DNA of 64,000 bases from Shinisaurus crocodilurus. Taxonomy: Eukaryota > Chordata > Lepidosauria > Squamata > Shinisauridae. Both the position numbers and the translations under genes were made by a program. Location of the stretch: positions 84,413,691 to 84,477,690 of the forward strand of contig CM037877.1 of the NCBI GenBank assembly GCA_021292165.1, in the 5' to 3' direction. Below the pieces are notes generated by a model. It was not told the origin of the DNA, did not search any database, and worked only from the letters and a program-made list of their open reading frames with translations. This document shows positions 53,495-63,982 of the stretch, piece after piece; the first letter of the stretch is position 1, and each line of letters begins with the position of its first letter.

Positions 53495-54183
53495 GAACGC
53501 GTCTACAAGAGGTATAACAAGGGATTTATACAGATTGATTCAAAAAGCAGAAGAACAAGATGACCATCTAAAGACAGTATGGGATAATGAATTTGAAGAG
53601 GTGACCTCGAAGGTGGGCTGGAACAATATATGGGATAGACGGATTGTGAAAGTTATGCCAACTAGGATAAAGGAGAATTTCTGTAAAATAATATGGAGAT
53701 CGTACCTAACTCCAGTAAGATTAAATAGAATAGATAACAATTGCTCCTCACTTTGCTGGAGAGGATGTCAGGAAATAGGTACATATGCTCATATGTGGTG
53801 GAGTTGTAAAAATGTTCTGGAATTTTGGCGAGAGCTTTTTACAGAAATATCGGAAATTATTGGTATTACTCTAGAGGTCTGTCCTAAACTTGCTTTGTTA
53901 TCAATAACCGATAAAGTCACTTGTGCCCAAAATACAAAGGAACTAATTGTAAACTTGTTAACTGTGGCTAGGTTAATGATAGCGAGGAAATGGAAAGTAC
54001 ATGTTTTTCTAATAACTGATTGGTATAAGGAAGTTTGGGATATAGCCCTAAATGATAAATTAACTTGTAGTATCAAATGTAAAAAGAGACAGTTAAAGAA
54101 GAATAATTTTATGGATATATGGAATCAATTATTAGACTATGTATTAATAAAGGGGAAGGGGAGTATGCCTTGTCAGGATATGT

Positions 54184-54618
54184 CAGTGATGGCGAACCTA
54201 TGGCACGCGTGCCACAGCTGGCATGCAGGGACCTCTCTGTGGGCACTCGAGCCATTGGTCGCCAGATAATGAAAAGACCGTCCCCTTCTGCATTCAGCGT
54301 CGGGTTTCCATAGTAACTCCTCTCCACTCATTCCTCGCTGGCCTCCACAGGCAGGCACACTCCAACATCTCCACCCCCCAGAAGCGGACTGCGCAGGCAC
54401 CCAGCCCTCCTTCTAACTAAACAGACAGCTCAGAAGCACAGCGCGCGCGCGCCCGAATCATTGCGCACCCGGTGGAAAGCCATGCCCTGAGACAGAGCGG
54501 GGCGCAATTAGCTAGTGCCCCCTCCTCCTTCCTGCCAAATTTAAGGCACTTTGAAATAAATAAGTTGGTTTTGTGTTGCAGTTTGGGCACTCGGGTTCAA
54601 AAAGGTTCGCCGTCACTA
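54184..54618. mobile_element. Non-autonomous hAT transposon, CAGTGATGGCGAACC family, short copy
   Basis: The ends CAGTGATGGCGAACCTATGG and AAGGTTCGCCGTCACTA are flanked by a perfect 8-bp duplication GGATATGT (54176-54183 and 54619-54626) in L1 sequence. It is inverted relative to the copy at 6756-7667 and about half as long. A CG dinucleotide run (about 54439-54452) lies inside. Confidence 0.93.
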
Positions 54619-54809
54619 GGATATGTTATATTTTTGGAATGTGGAATTTAATTGATTAAGGGGATGGATGTATATTAGTTGGTCCCTAGGCGGGTGGGGG
54701 GGTGCACTTTATGATTTATTTTAGTTGTATGTTTGTGTTTTATAGTTTTGTATGTAGCTTATAATAACTAAATAAAATTTATTTTAAAAACACACACAAG
54801 AATAGTCTT

Positions 54810-55819
54810 GCCTGGATATGCACCTTACCTTTAAAATAAGAGGAATTATTTGAAAACGGGGCAGGCTGTGCAGGAAGTAACCAAAATATGACTGACTCTG
54901 CCCAGAAGTAACAAATCTGAGTTTTCTGTGTACACACATGTTTATTTTACAGTAAGTTGCAGCAAGCAAATTTGCCACTCTTCAGACTAGCACACTTATC
55001 CCTGTGGCAGAATCATCACACAACTATGCATCAGGGTTGGCGTCCAGTGCTGTAAAACTTAAGTCAAATTGAGGGAAGCCCTTACTCTATAACAAACTTG
55101 AATGCAGGCTTTGTTTTGGCAACTGGACAAAGGAAATTGTTGATTTACCTAAGTACTCACAGAGGCAGAGCTTGTAATTAAAGGCCAGGAGCGGTATGTC
55201 ACTGGCCAGTCTTTGGATCTGAATCAGCATAGTTGCAGAACAAAGCAGGAACACATGATGCAAATGGAAATGTGGGATCCCAAATATAACTGATGCCCTG
55301 TACCTGTTGTAAGGGCCAAAACAGACATTACTTTAAAGCTGTATCAAGCAGCTATGTCTTTGTTTTCATTTTTGCTCTATAGTAGTCACCAGGGTTCTGA
55401 TCTGGAATGGGATCCTAGTGTAGAGGGTAGGGGGACTTTTAAAATCCAGAGCTGGCCCCCTGCACCTACTGTAGTGAAAAATGGGGTGGGGTGGGAAAGT
55501 AGCTGCTAGATATGGCTTTAAAGTAATGTCTGTTTTGGCCCTCACCTGAAACACATTCCTGAACAATCAGGCTTTGCTTGCCCAGGGCAGAGTTGACTTT
55601 GAAATTTGGCTTCCCATAACTGCACAATTATTATGTTTAAACTTAGTGTTAATAATGCCTTTGCAGAACAATTATTTTTTAAAAAAAATAGACCAAATTC
55701 TCTCAAACATTGCTATGGCAAGCCAAGTCAAATCAGAGCCATGTTTATCTCTCAAAGTGTAACCATCATATCACCCCTGAACAGTGAATACTGGGATTTG
55801 TGGGACAAGCAGTGTGGGA
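54810..55819. other. Non-coding stretch with an inverted repeat
   Basis: No gene was recognised. GGGCCAAAACAGACATTACTTTAAAGCT (starting near 55313, written here only for its position) has a mirrored partner ending near 55543 (AGTAATGTCTGTTTTGGCCC), so about 230 bp between them form a foldback that may be another MITE. CAGGGTTGGCG near 55024 is single. Confidence 0.5.
55313..55543. mobile_element. MITE-like foldback with AGGGCCAAAACAGACATTAC ends
   Basis: GGGCCAAAACAGACATTACT at the left and AGTAATGTCTGTTTTGGCCC at the right are exact inverted repeats, with TTTAAAGC / GCTTTAAAG continuing inwards. It is about 230 bp without coding capacity. I infer a non-autonomous DNA transposon; it occurs once in this window. 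Confidence 0.7.
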
Positions 55820-55945
55820 GCAGTGTTGCCTTCAGGATCCGCCTGTGGGCTTCCTGGAAACATTGGACTGTTGGCGACAGGGTGGTAGACTAGGTGGTCT
55901 CCTTGGTCTAATCCATCAGGGTTCTTCTTATATTCTTATCATAAG
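55820..55945 (+). mobile_element. CR1/L3-type LINE, 3' tail fragment
   Basis: Ends in TAGACTAGGTGGTCTCCTTG, then TCTAATCC-AGGGTTCTTCTTATATTC, a diverged form of the tail at 12930-12998. Confidence 0.65.
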
Positions 55946-55973
55946 TAATACTCACTTTTGCCCTGGGATAGCC

Positions 55974-56101
55974 ATCCCCAACCTGGTGCCCTCCAGATGT
56001 TTTGGACTACAACTCTCATCAGCCCCATCCAGAAGGGCCCATGGTCAGGGATAACTGGAGACATGGTCCTAAACATCTAAAGAACACCAGGTTGGGGAAA
56101 G
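55974..56101. mobile_element. Palindromic MITE, 'ACTACAACTCCCAT' family, long-arm copy
   Basis: CCCCAACCTGGTGCCCTCCA at the left and ACACCAGGTTGGGG at the right are inverted, with GGACTACAACTCTCATCAGC inside. Confidence 0.75.
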
Positions 56102-57082
56102 TGCAGGATATAGCAAGAGGGATAATGGCAATGTGGGTTTATCAATGAGCTACTTAAGACTGTTAGACTACAACAAGGTTCCAGACTCCAAATAATGGTA
56201 GGAGGACAAATTAAGCTCTGCCATTTAACTGTTGACTGATTAAGAGGGCAGAACAATAGACCATAGATTTCATTTAGTGGTGACATGTATAAAAGCAGGA
56301 TTTTTTTTGCCAGTGCTCCATCAAGAATTGCTAATTAATCAAAATGTTCTGAGAGGATAAGATGCTACAGAGTTGTCAAGCCAGCAATACAGTACAAAAT
56401 CAAAAAGTGCAAATTTCAGTCACTTTGTCCCACTTGATAAGGAGTATATTTTCCTGGTGGCTTCATTGTTTGCATTATGATCAGAGGCCCACCTCAGATG
56501 ATCATATCTCAGCTGAACAAGCCATGATATGAACAAACCTTTTGCCTGTACATGCAGCCCCTTTGCTCTTCCCTGCGAGCGAGCTGTGATTAAACCAGAA
56601 AGTTTCTATCCATAGTTTTCCATTTTGCCCAAACTGGGAAACTTTCATTATCACCTTTGGAACAAGCCAGAATCTTAAACCAACTTCAAACTATGAAGGG
56701 AAGAGCAAAGGAGCTATGTTTGTGGGCAGAATGCTTGTTCATATCCCAGCTTGTAAAGCCAGGATATGATAATCCAAAATGGGCCATGTGTTCAGTGCTC
56801 TTAAGATCTCAATCCTATCTAATGTCAAAGAGTAGATGAGTTGGATAGGATGTCAACTGAGGCAGGACTTACTTCTGAGAAGACATGCCTAGGATTGCAT
56901 TGTAAATGGCCTTGTGCTGATAAAAGTTTCCACTATGTATCACTACCATCTGAAATCCTACATTCTACTCGAGTGCAAGGAAGTTAGGCTGCACAGTGGC
57001 ACTCATGCAATTGCATGAATGCACCTGAACCCTGCAAGGCCTTGTACAGAACCAAAGGAGGCAGAGATTGGGCAATGTATGG
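56102..57082. other. Non-coding stretch, no gene recognised
   Basis: Apparently unique DNA with one short CTTACTTCTGAG-type repeat near 56868-56900. Confidence 0.5.
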
Positions 57083-57243
57083 GACAAGCAATGGTTCAGC
57101 TTGTCTGAGTGTGGAAAGCTAAGCCGGGTCAGGCCTAGTTATTACTTGGATGGGAGACCCCTCCTCTAGTTTCCTGCATCAAGCAGGGGGTTGGACTCGA
57201 TAGCCTTGTAGGCTCCTTCCAACTCTATGATCTATGAATATCT
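57083..57243 (+). mobile_element. 5S-rRNA-derived SINE with CR1 tail
   Basis: GGTTCAGCTTGTCTGAGTGT, then AGCTAAGCCGGGTCAGGCCT (box A with one change), GGATGGGAGACC, the CTCTAGTTTCC linker and the CR1-like tail ending AACTCTATGATCTATGAATA. Confidence 0.87.
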
Positions 57244-57418
57244 ATGAATTGTATTTGTGACCATGTTAGAACAGATGGGGGCTACTGTAGGGTGTGTTTT
57301 TTAAAATAAATATTCAATAATTTGTATATGTCCATAGCAATGAATACATATCAAATGTGTATATGTATATATGAAAATGCAACTTTCTAGCAATTATACA
57401 TAGGCTCCAACAGAAGCG

Positions 57419-57819
57419 GTGTCAGGATATGCACAGATGGAGCTCTGCAGCTCCATCTGATGGCCGCTTTCCAGACAGTAGCCCAGCCCACTCTGCTATC
57501 CTTGCAGAATTCTGCCCCAAACCTCCAGCTGCACTCAGGCCTGTTAACGTACACCAGCTGGGTGCAGTGGGAGGCTCTATATAAGGGCTTCCTTTGCTCT
57601 CAAGCCTTTGCCACAGCAACATGAGCCTCTGTGTTGTTTGTAGCTGGTTCCTGTCTCTAGTAGCTAACCACAAGCCTTGCCTGGTATCTGACCCATGTCT
57701 GCTCTTGACCAATGCTTCTGCCTCTGGACCTTCTCTGCCTGGCACATGCCTGGACTCTGTTGCTCTTGGATTTGCCTTTTGCCTCTGACCCTTGCCTGGC
57801 CTCTGCTTGCTCTTTGGAG
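57419..57819 (+). repeat. Possible LTR fragment
   Basis: It begins TGTCAGGATATG and has a TATA-box-like CTATATAAGGG (about 57577-57587). Pyrimidine-rich sequence with TGCCTCTGACCCTTGCCTGG follows and stops at the CR1 junction. This layout recalls gypsy-type LTRs, but no partner LTR or internal region is visible, so the call is weak. Confidence 0.35.
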
Positions 57820-58022
57820 CCACTGTCTATTATCTTTGAGAAATCATGGAGGACAGGTGAAGTGCCAGATGACTGGAGGAGGGCAAATGTTGTTCCCATC
57901 TTCAAAAAGGGCAAGAAGAGGAACCTGGGAACTATAGGCCAGTCAGTCTGACATCAATCCCTGGGAAAATTTTTGAGCAGATTATAAAAAAGTCAGTTTT
58001 CAAGCACCTTGAAAATAATGCA

Positions 58023-58740
58023 GTGATTACTAGAAGCCAGCATGGATTTGTCAAGAACAAATCCTGCCAGACCCATCTGATCTCATTTTTTGATCGGGTA
58101 ACCTCCCTTGTGGACTATGGGAATGCTGTGGACATAATATATCTGGACTTCAGCAAAGCTTTTGACAAAGTGCCTCATGATATCCTGATTAGCAAGCTAG
58201 CTAAAAGTGGGCTAGATGGAACAACTATCAGGTGGATCCACAATTGGCTACAGAGTCGGACTCAAAGAGTGCTTATCAATGGTTCCTTCTCAAACTGGGG
58301 AGAGGTAATGAGCGGGGTACCACAGGACTCGGTCCTGGGCCCAGTGCTCTTCAACATTTTTATTAATGACTTGGATGAGGAGGTACAGGGAATGCTTATC
58401 AAATTTGCAGATGACACAAAGTTGGGTGGAACAGCTAATACTCTGGAAGACAGAAACAAAATTCAAAGCAATCTCGATAGGCTGGAGTGCTGGGCCGAAA
58501 AGAACAGAATGAAATTTAATAGGGATAAATGCCAAGTGCTGCACCTAGGGAAAGGAAACCAAATGCAGAGTTACAGAATGGGGGACACTTTTGTTGTAGA
58601 TCACAAACTGAATATGAGCCAGCAATGCGATGTGGCTGCAAAGAAGGCAAATGCTATTTTGGGCTGCATTAATAGAAGTATAGCTTCCAAATTACGTGAA
58701 GTGATAATTCCCCTTTACTCAGCACTGGTTAGGCTTCATC
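58023..58740 (+). pseudogene. CR1 ORF2 reverse transcriptase fragment
   Basis: The open frame keeps YLDFSKAFDKVPHDIL, GVPQDSVLGP (Asp instead of the PQG Gly) and the catalytic FADDTKLGG. A 12-codon in-frame deletion follows after YRMGDT. The frame is ended by the foreign 136-bp block at 58741. The remainder of ORF2 resumes at about 58877-59290 with FWAPHFKKDVDKLERVQ and runs to the normal stop. Confidence 0.88.
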
Positions 58741-58876
58741 GTGAATTATAAGGTATTGACATCACTTCCATCTTCCCTTTCTCACTGCACAGGATGGAAA
58801 GGCAGTGAACTGCCCACAGAGGAAAAGAGCGATCTCTCCCACCATGGTCAGTTCACTCCCTTTCCTTGCTGCACAG

Positions 58877-59290
58877 TTCTGGGCACCACACTTTAAGAAG
58901 GATGTAGATAAACTGGAGAGGGTTCAGAGGAGGGCAACAAGGATGATAAAGGGGCTGGAAACAAGGCCCTGTGAGGAGAGACTGAAAGAACTGGGCATGT
59001 TTAGCCTTCAGAAGAGGAGACTGAGGGGAGATATGATAGCACTCTTCCAGTACTTGAAGGGTTGTCCCAAAGAGGAGGGCCAGGATCTCTTCTCGATCAT
59101 CCCAGTTTGCAGGACATGGAATAATGGGCTCAAGTTACAGGAAGCCAGATTCCACCTAAACATCAGGAAAAAATTCCAGACTGTTAGAGCAATAAGACAA
59201 TGGAACCAACTATCTAGGGAGGTGGTGGGCTCTCCCACTCTGGAGGCATTCAAGGTGCAGCTGGACGGCCATCTGTCAGGGATGCTTTGA
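58877..59290 (+). pseudogene. CR1 ORF2 C-terminal fragment
   Basis: The C-terminal ORF2 region after the inserted block shows FWAPHFKKDVDKLERVQRRA, MFSLQKRRLRGDMIALFQYL and a WNQLSREVVGSPTLEAFKVQ ending. The frame is open back into the foreign block, where a Met is created by chance. Confidence 0.85.
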
Positions 59291-59369
59291 CTTGGATTCC
59301 TGCATTGAGCAGGGGGTTGGACTTGATGGCCTTATAGGCCCCTTCCAACTCTACTTTTCTATGATTCTA

Positions 59370-60586
59370 TGTTTAAAAGAATCATTAGCTGCATTGCACT
59401 GCCAACAATTAGCCCAATTAGACAATCACTTATTAAAGAGATGTTGTGGTGTCATGAAACCATGACATGAAACAAAACTTTTTGCTGAATAAGATGCAGT
59501 CTAAGATCCATAGATGTGACAGGTACAGACACCAATGCAGTAATCCACTGATTAGGCAGAATGGGACAATCCAATTCTCGATTCCATTCCTGCTTAAAAC
59601 CCTGTATAACATATTTATTCACCAGTAACAAGAATTTATAGACATGGGTACTGTAGTTTGTGATCATGATCAACAGCTTTAGAGACAGTGTGAATTATAA
59701 GGTATTGACATCACTTCCATCTTCCCTTTCTCACTGCATAGGATGGAAAGGCAGTGAACTGCCCACAGAGGAAAAGAGCGATCTCTCCCACCATGGTCAG
59801 TTCACTCCCTTTCCTTGCTGCACAGTGTCCCATTCTCACCATGCAACAGGGGAAAGTTGTTATCTCTTATCAGCAGCTGATCAAAGATTGCAGCTTTTCT
59901 GTGCTGCACAGTGACAAAGGGGTCCAGATGCACCAACATGTCCATGGCCTAGCCTTGCATGCATAGCAGTGCTCAATTTAGACACCAAGTGGGCCTTTGA
60001 GCTAATTTCCTCACCTTTTGAGCCCTGTGCTTGGATGTCAATAGTATTCATTTTGTTTTCTATCCTAGCATATGTCTATGCTTAATGTGCTTAAGATTGT
60101 TTGTTGTATATGAACTGATTAATTCCATCCTGGGGTTCATATAGTACTTATTACCAATCAGCTAATTCCCCAAGTAATTATGGTCCATATCTTTTATTCC
60201 TGTGTGTACAGCAAAATAACCCCCTTTTGGAATAGATGTGTGTGTGCATTGGGACAAATCTGCCAAGATATGCTATGACAAGTGTTCATAGATCCCTTTG
60301 CATGTCTGAATGTGTGTTTCAGACCTTACATGTGTGTTCTGAGAGGATGTTCGTTAGCACATCCCTGTGTCCTCCCATAGCAACTCACAGCATCTCCTTT
60401 TCTTCAAAATGTATATGAGGATGTGATTGCACAGAAATTTGAGATGAGGTGACCTCAGTTATTAGGCCCAGCTCTTTTTCCTTTTTATGAAGCCTAGGTC
60501 CTTATTGTACTATCTGGTATCTGAATGTAGTCAGGGAATGGGAGGATGCAGGTAATTATTACAATGAACAACTAATTAATAAGGAT
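59370..60586. other. Non-coding stretch containing the source of the templated block
   Basis: No gene was recognised. The segment 59690-59825 is the source-like copy of the block found in the upstream CR1. The AT-rich part around 59380-59450 (ATTAGCCCAATTAGACAATC) could be conserved non-coding DNA, unproven. Confidence 0.5.
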
Positions 60587-60587
60587 T

Positions 60588-60776
60588 CATAGCTCAATGG
60601 TAGAGCACCTGCTTTGCATGCAGAAAGTCCCAGGTTCGATCTCTGGCATCTCCAGGTAGGGCTAGGAAAGAATCCTGCCTGAAACCCTGGAGAGCCACTG
60701 TCAGACACTGTTGACAATATTGGACTAGATAGATCAGTGGTCTGAAAAAGTATAAAGCAGCTTCCTATGCTCCTAA
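60588..60776 (+). mobile_element. tRNA-Ala-derived SINE, copy 2
   Basis: The head is GGATTCATAGCTCAATGGTA (A box TAGCTCAATGG at 60590-60600), a TTTGCATGC anticodon region and B box GGTTCGATCTC (60633-60643). The body includes CCCTGGAGAGCCACTGTCAG. The tail GGACTAGATAGATCAGTGGT matches the CR1/L3 LINE 3' end. The inserted GATTCA before the A box and the long tail show that it is a SINE and not a working tRNA gene. Confidence 0.85.
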
Positions 60777-61824
60777 TTATTGTCAGCAGTTCTTCTTACT
60801 TGAAGCCATAGAGACGTTCTTAGTTGAGAAGCCTTCTCTTTTTATTTAGGTTTATATATCCCTTGGTGCTTCTGTACCCATAATTGCTCCTTCAATTTCA
60901 GAATATGGTATTAGCCAAGAGTTCTTTTCATCAACTCTGTCTGGTGAGAAGGCTGTAACTTTCTTTCTGTTCCAGATGTATAGCAAAAGTCATTTAATAC
61001 CTTCATAACCTTGAGGTGAAGAAATATGCATCTGTGGAGATCTTTAGGTTCCTGAGCTACATCCTCCAGCAAGGAAGAAGGGGGGAAAGGAGATCTGTAG
61101 AAAATACAGAGATGCACTATTGACTCTTCAGCACTATAATTCAGCATAAGGACCTGGGTGCACAGCTTGGGGGACTACCTTTTCACGTGGATTGAGAAGA
61201 GAGTCAGAGCAAATCTGCATCCCACCCTTAAAGCCAATCAGCCTTTGTATGAAACTAGAATGGGGAAGAAGCCCATGTGGAGATCATGCCTTCCCTTGCA
61301 TTTGTCCACTGGAAGGTCCATCTCATTTTTTGTTGCTTCCAGATGGACAGCTCCTAGGACCTAGTGCTACCAATCAAATGATATTGTGCAGCTCTTCCAT
61401 CTTTTCCTTAGTTTTTCTATCATAAGAAAAAAGACAGAACTGGTGGGGAAATACAGGACGGTTACAAGATGAAGACAACAATGTTTGGACCCACTATAAA
61501 ATTCTTTGAAAGAGTCAGGGCCGTGTCTGGAAGCACCCAGATGCACACAAAAACAAAGGTACCAGAGGAAGAGGATTTTACACCACCTGAAGCTGGGTAC
61601 CTCCCCTCCAACTACTCCTCTGAGGGTACATCCCCTCCAGCTACTAAATAAAGCTACCCAATTTGGCTTCTACTGGCCTTTTTTTAAAAACTTAGTAAAC
61701 AATGTAAAATTTGTTAATATAAACTGACTAGTTTCTCTCTCCTTCTGTTTTCCACCTACTAAGGAACCTGTGTGTTTTGCTTAAGGTTGGAGACAGGTCT
61801 GGGTAAAGCTGGATTTTATATATA
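60777..61824. other. Non-coding stretch, no feature recognised
   Basis: Apparently unique DNA. No gene or repeat was recognised. Confidence 0.5.
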
Positions 61825-61980
61825 CACCAGTTGCTGGGGAACATGGGTGGGAAGGTGCCATTACACTCATGTCCTGCTTGTGGGATCCTCTGGACAGCTG
61901 GTTGACCACTGTGTGAACAGAATGCTGGACTAGATGGACCCTTGGTCTGATCCAGCAGGGCTCCTCTTATGTTCTTATAT
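61825..61980 (+). mobile_element. CR1/L3-type LINE, 3' end fragment
   Basis: TGTGTGAACAGAATGCTGGA, TAGATGGACCCTTGGTCTGA and CTCTTATGTTCTTATA match the 3' end of the LINE relic at 12880-12998. Confidence 0.82.
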
Positions 61981-62819
61981 TTCCAAAGATGGGGAATAAA
62001 CCATGGTTTGTTTCTTCAGTCCAGCAGTGCTGGGGATATTCCTAGTTGCAACCAGAAGCCATCTCAGCACCTAGCGGAGCCTAATTTGAATTTCTGCAAC
62101 CTCCCACATTCCATCTTCCAGCTGTGGCTAAATACAGACTTCATGGCTCCAACACCAGCCAACTTTTTTCCTTCCCTACCCCCTTGCTTTGTTTACCATC
62201 TAGCCTGATGAAGAGTTCTTGAGAACTCAAAGGTTTGCACACTATTCTGTAACCTTTGGGTCAACTTAATATAGGTATTGCCCTAGTATGGATTTTGGAA
62301 CTCGTGTTTTGAAAATCAAAGAGGCAAAAAGGCCATTCTCAGTGGTTATTTAACAGACTGAACTATCTTCTGGAGACTTGCTAAAACTTGAGCAAAATCT
62401 GAAAATGTTGCAAGATCTCCTTATTTGGGTTAGCATATTGTGACTGTAATTAAGCAGGTGTCAGAAGTTTTTTGTTTGACATGTTTTCATTTTTAGGAAA
62501 TACTTTATTGCATTTTTCTCCTGTTTGAAGTATGACTGCCCCCTTTTGATCTCTCAAGACTGTGGTTCCCTAACCAAACAAAATAAGCCTCCCCTCCATA
62601 TATATATATATATATATATATATATTACATGCAAGCATACATAGGCAATCTCTATATAGTGTACAAAAATTAAACAACAAAAAATAACTTCACTCAACTC
62701 CCAACAATTCTCTTTCATCTGCCCAGATTTCAATTCCCAGCAGTCCTTGAGTATGTAGGCAACCAAGATAACAGATGTATATTCTTGCGGCATGCCTGGG
62801 AGGTTATAATGGGGAATGG
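61981..62819. other. Non-coding stretch with a TA microsatellite
   Basis: It holds a short repeat-like piece (about 62203-62280, CTGATGAAGAGTTCTTGAGA) and a (TA)n run (62599-62627). No gene was recognised. Confidence 0.5.
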
Positions 62820-63744
62820 CTCAAGAGCGCCCCCTAGAACCCCAGCCTCTGTCGGTTGCAGCAGCGGTGCTACTGGCAGTAGCCAAGCGCTCAGCGGTAT
62901 CTTTTTCAGAAATGTCAAAAGATAAGGGACACTGGCGCTGAACAGACTGTTCTTTGGAATGCTCTCTACGTGGCCGAGGTATATCCCTTATGTTCTATGC
63001 AGCTTTGATGTGTTGGAATGAGGGACATTCCTGTCAAAGAAGGGAAGCCTGGCGACGGCAGAGCGATGCCCACCCCTTGGGAGGGTCCCCAGCTGATTAG
63101 GTCTTCTTCGCAAGGGCGCACTCGTTGCCTTGCGTGTGGGAGAAGAGGAACAAAAGAGCAGGAGAGACGTGTGTGAGTGTGTGACCGAAGAAATTCCCCA
63201 CAAAAGCAAGCCTGTGTAATCTGAAGCCCGCTGGGTTTCACACAGCTCTGGTGCAACCCTTCCTACGTAAAAAGGAAAAGATCTTTAAAAAAAAAAAAAA
63301 ACCCCAACAGCGTAAACACCCTTTCCAGGGAAATCTCATGACTGCTGAGAATGTTTGGCGCTGGGGCTGCCCAGCGAGTGCGAGAGAAAGTAAACAGCAG
63401 AGAGTGACTGCAAATGCCAGCTTCAAGGAGGGAAGCAACAGCTGCTGCAGCTCCTCCATTTTCATCTCTCTCTCTCTCTCTCTCTCTGCCTTCCTGCGGT
63501 GGTGCTCCCGGGTATATGAGGAGGGAGAGCAAAACACGAACCCTGAGGCGGCGGCCCCCTCGCCCGAGCTCCCCCGGGAGCTGTGGGCTGAACGTGACGC
63601 CTCCGTGAGTGTCGAGTGCACAATTAGTTCAGCGGGGCGGCTGCTGCTGCTGCTGAGAAGAAATAATATACCGTGCAAAAGGGGGTTGTTGAGGTGAACA
63701 GCGAAGAGAGACCCCTATAACAATCTAAACTAGCTCTCCGTGTT

Positions 63745-63745
<1 letters not shown>

Positions 63746-63784
<39 letters not shown>
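63746..63784. repeat. (CT)n microsatellite in promoter-like region
   Basis: About 19 CT units. GA/CT runs are common close to vertebrate transcription starts. Confidence 0.95.
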
Positions 63785-63785
<1 letters not shown>

Positions 63786-63875
63786 GATAATATAAATTGT
63801 GGGGGGCGCCGAGCTGAGGGGGTGGCGGCGGCGGAGTAGCCTGCAGAGCCAGCGAGCTCTTTCCGTGTGTACAAC

Positions 63876-63950
63876 ATGGAGGAAGAAGGCGGGAGTCTAC
63901 GAGGCGAAGGGAGGGGGGATGGCGAAGGAGAGGAACGGAGGGTTATTTGA
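63876..63950 (+). other. Possible upstream ORF in the 5' leader
   Basis: ATG at 63876 in a fair context (ACAACATGG) opens 24 codons rich in Gly and Glu (MEEEGGSLRGEG...) and stops at 63948-63950. If the region is a 5' UTR this would be a short upstream ORF. No similarity is recognised. Confidence 0.3.
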
Positions 63951-63982
63951 GGTGAAACGGGGAGGAGACGGAGAGAGGCAGC

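Larger units (their letters stand above)
52475..54795 (+). mobile_element. 5'-truncated L1 LINE with two DNA elements inside
   Basis: A perfect 14-bp target duplication ACAAGAATAGTCTT flanks it (52461-52474 and 54796-54809). The plus strand encodes the ORF2 C-terminus in pieces: 52478-52754 (stop replacing Trp), 52860-53183, then 53515-54175, with CWRGCQEIGTYAHMWWSC. A CpG-rich element (53192-53494) and a hAT element (54184-54618) are inserted; the remaining 3' UTR ends in TTTTAAAAACAC. Same subfamily as the L1 at 21837-28092. Confidence 0.94.
57820..59369 (+). mobile_element. CR1 LINE, 5'-truncated, with templated insertion
   Basis: It starts at CACTGTCTATTATCTTTGAG within ORF2 and ends at TTTTCTATGATTCTATG. 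Compared with the other CR1 copies it has a 1-base deletion near 57916 and an in-frame loss of 36 bp near 58590. At 58741-58876 it carries 136 bp in place of the CR1 bases TGAGTACTGCGTCCAG. That block equals 59690-59825 except for one base. Confidence 0.92.

Noticed and set aside
60588..60660. Functional tRNA-Ala gene
   Set aside because: The acceptor stem and D-arm are changed, and the sequence continues into a SINE body and LINE-like tail.
63238..63697. Opposed 146- and 148-codon frames near the right edge
   Set aside because: Both overlap in a GC- and CT-rich promoter-like region and contain low-complexity Ser/Arg/Leu runs. They probably stay open by composition alone.
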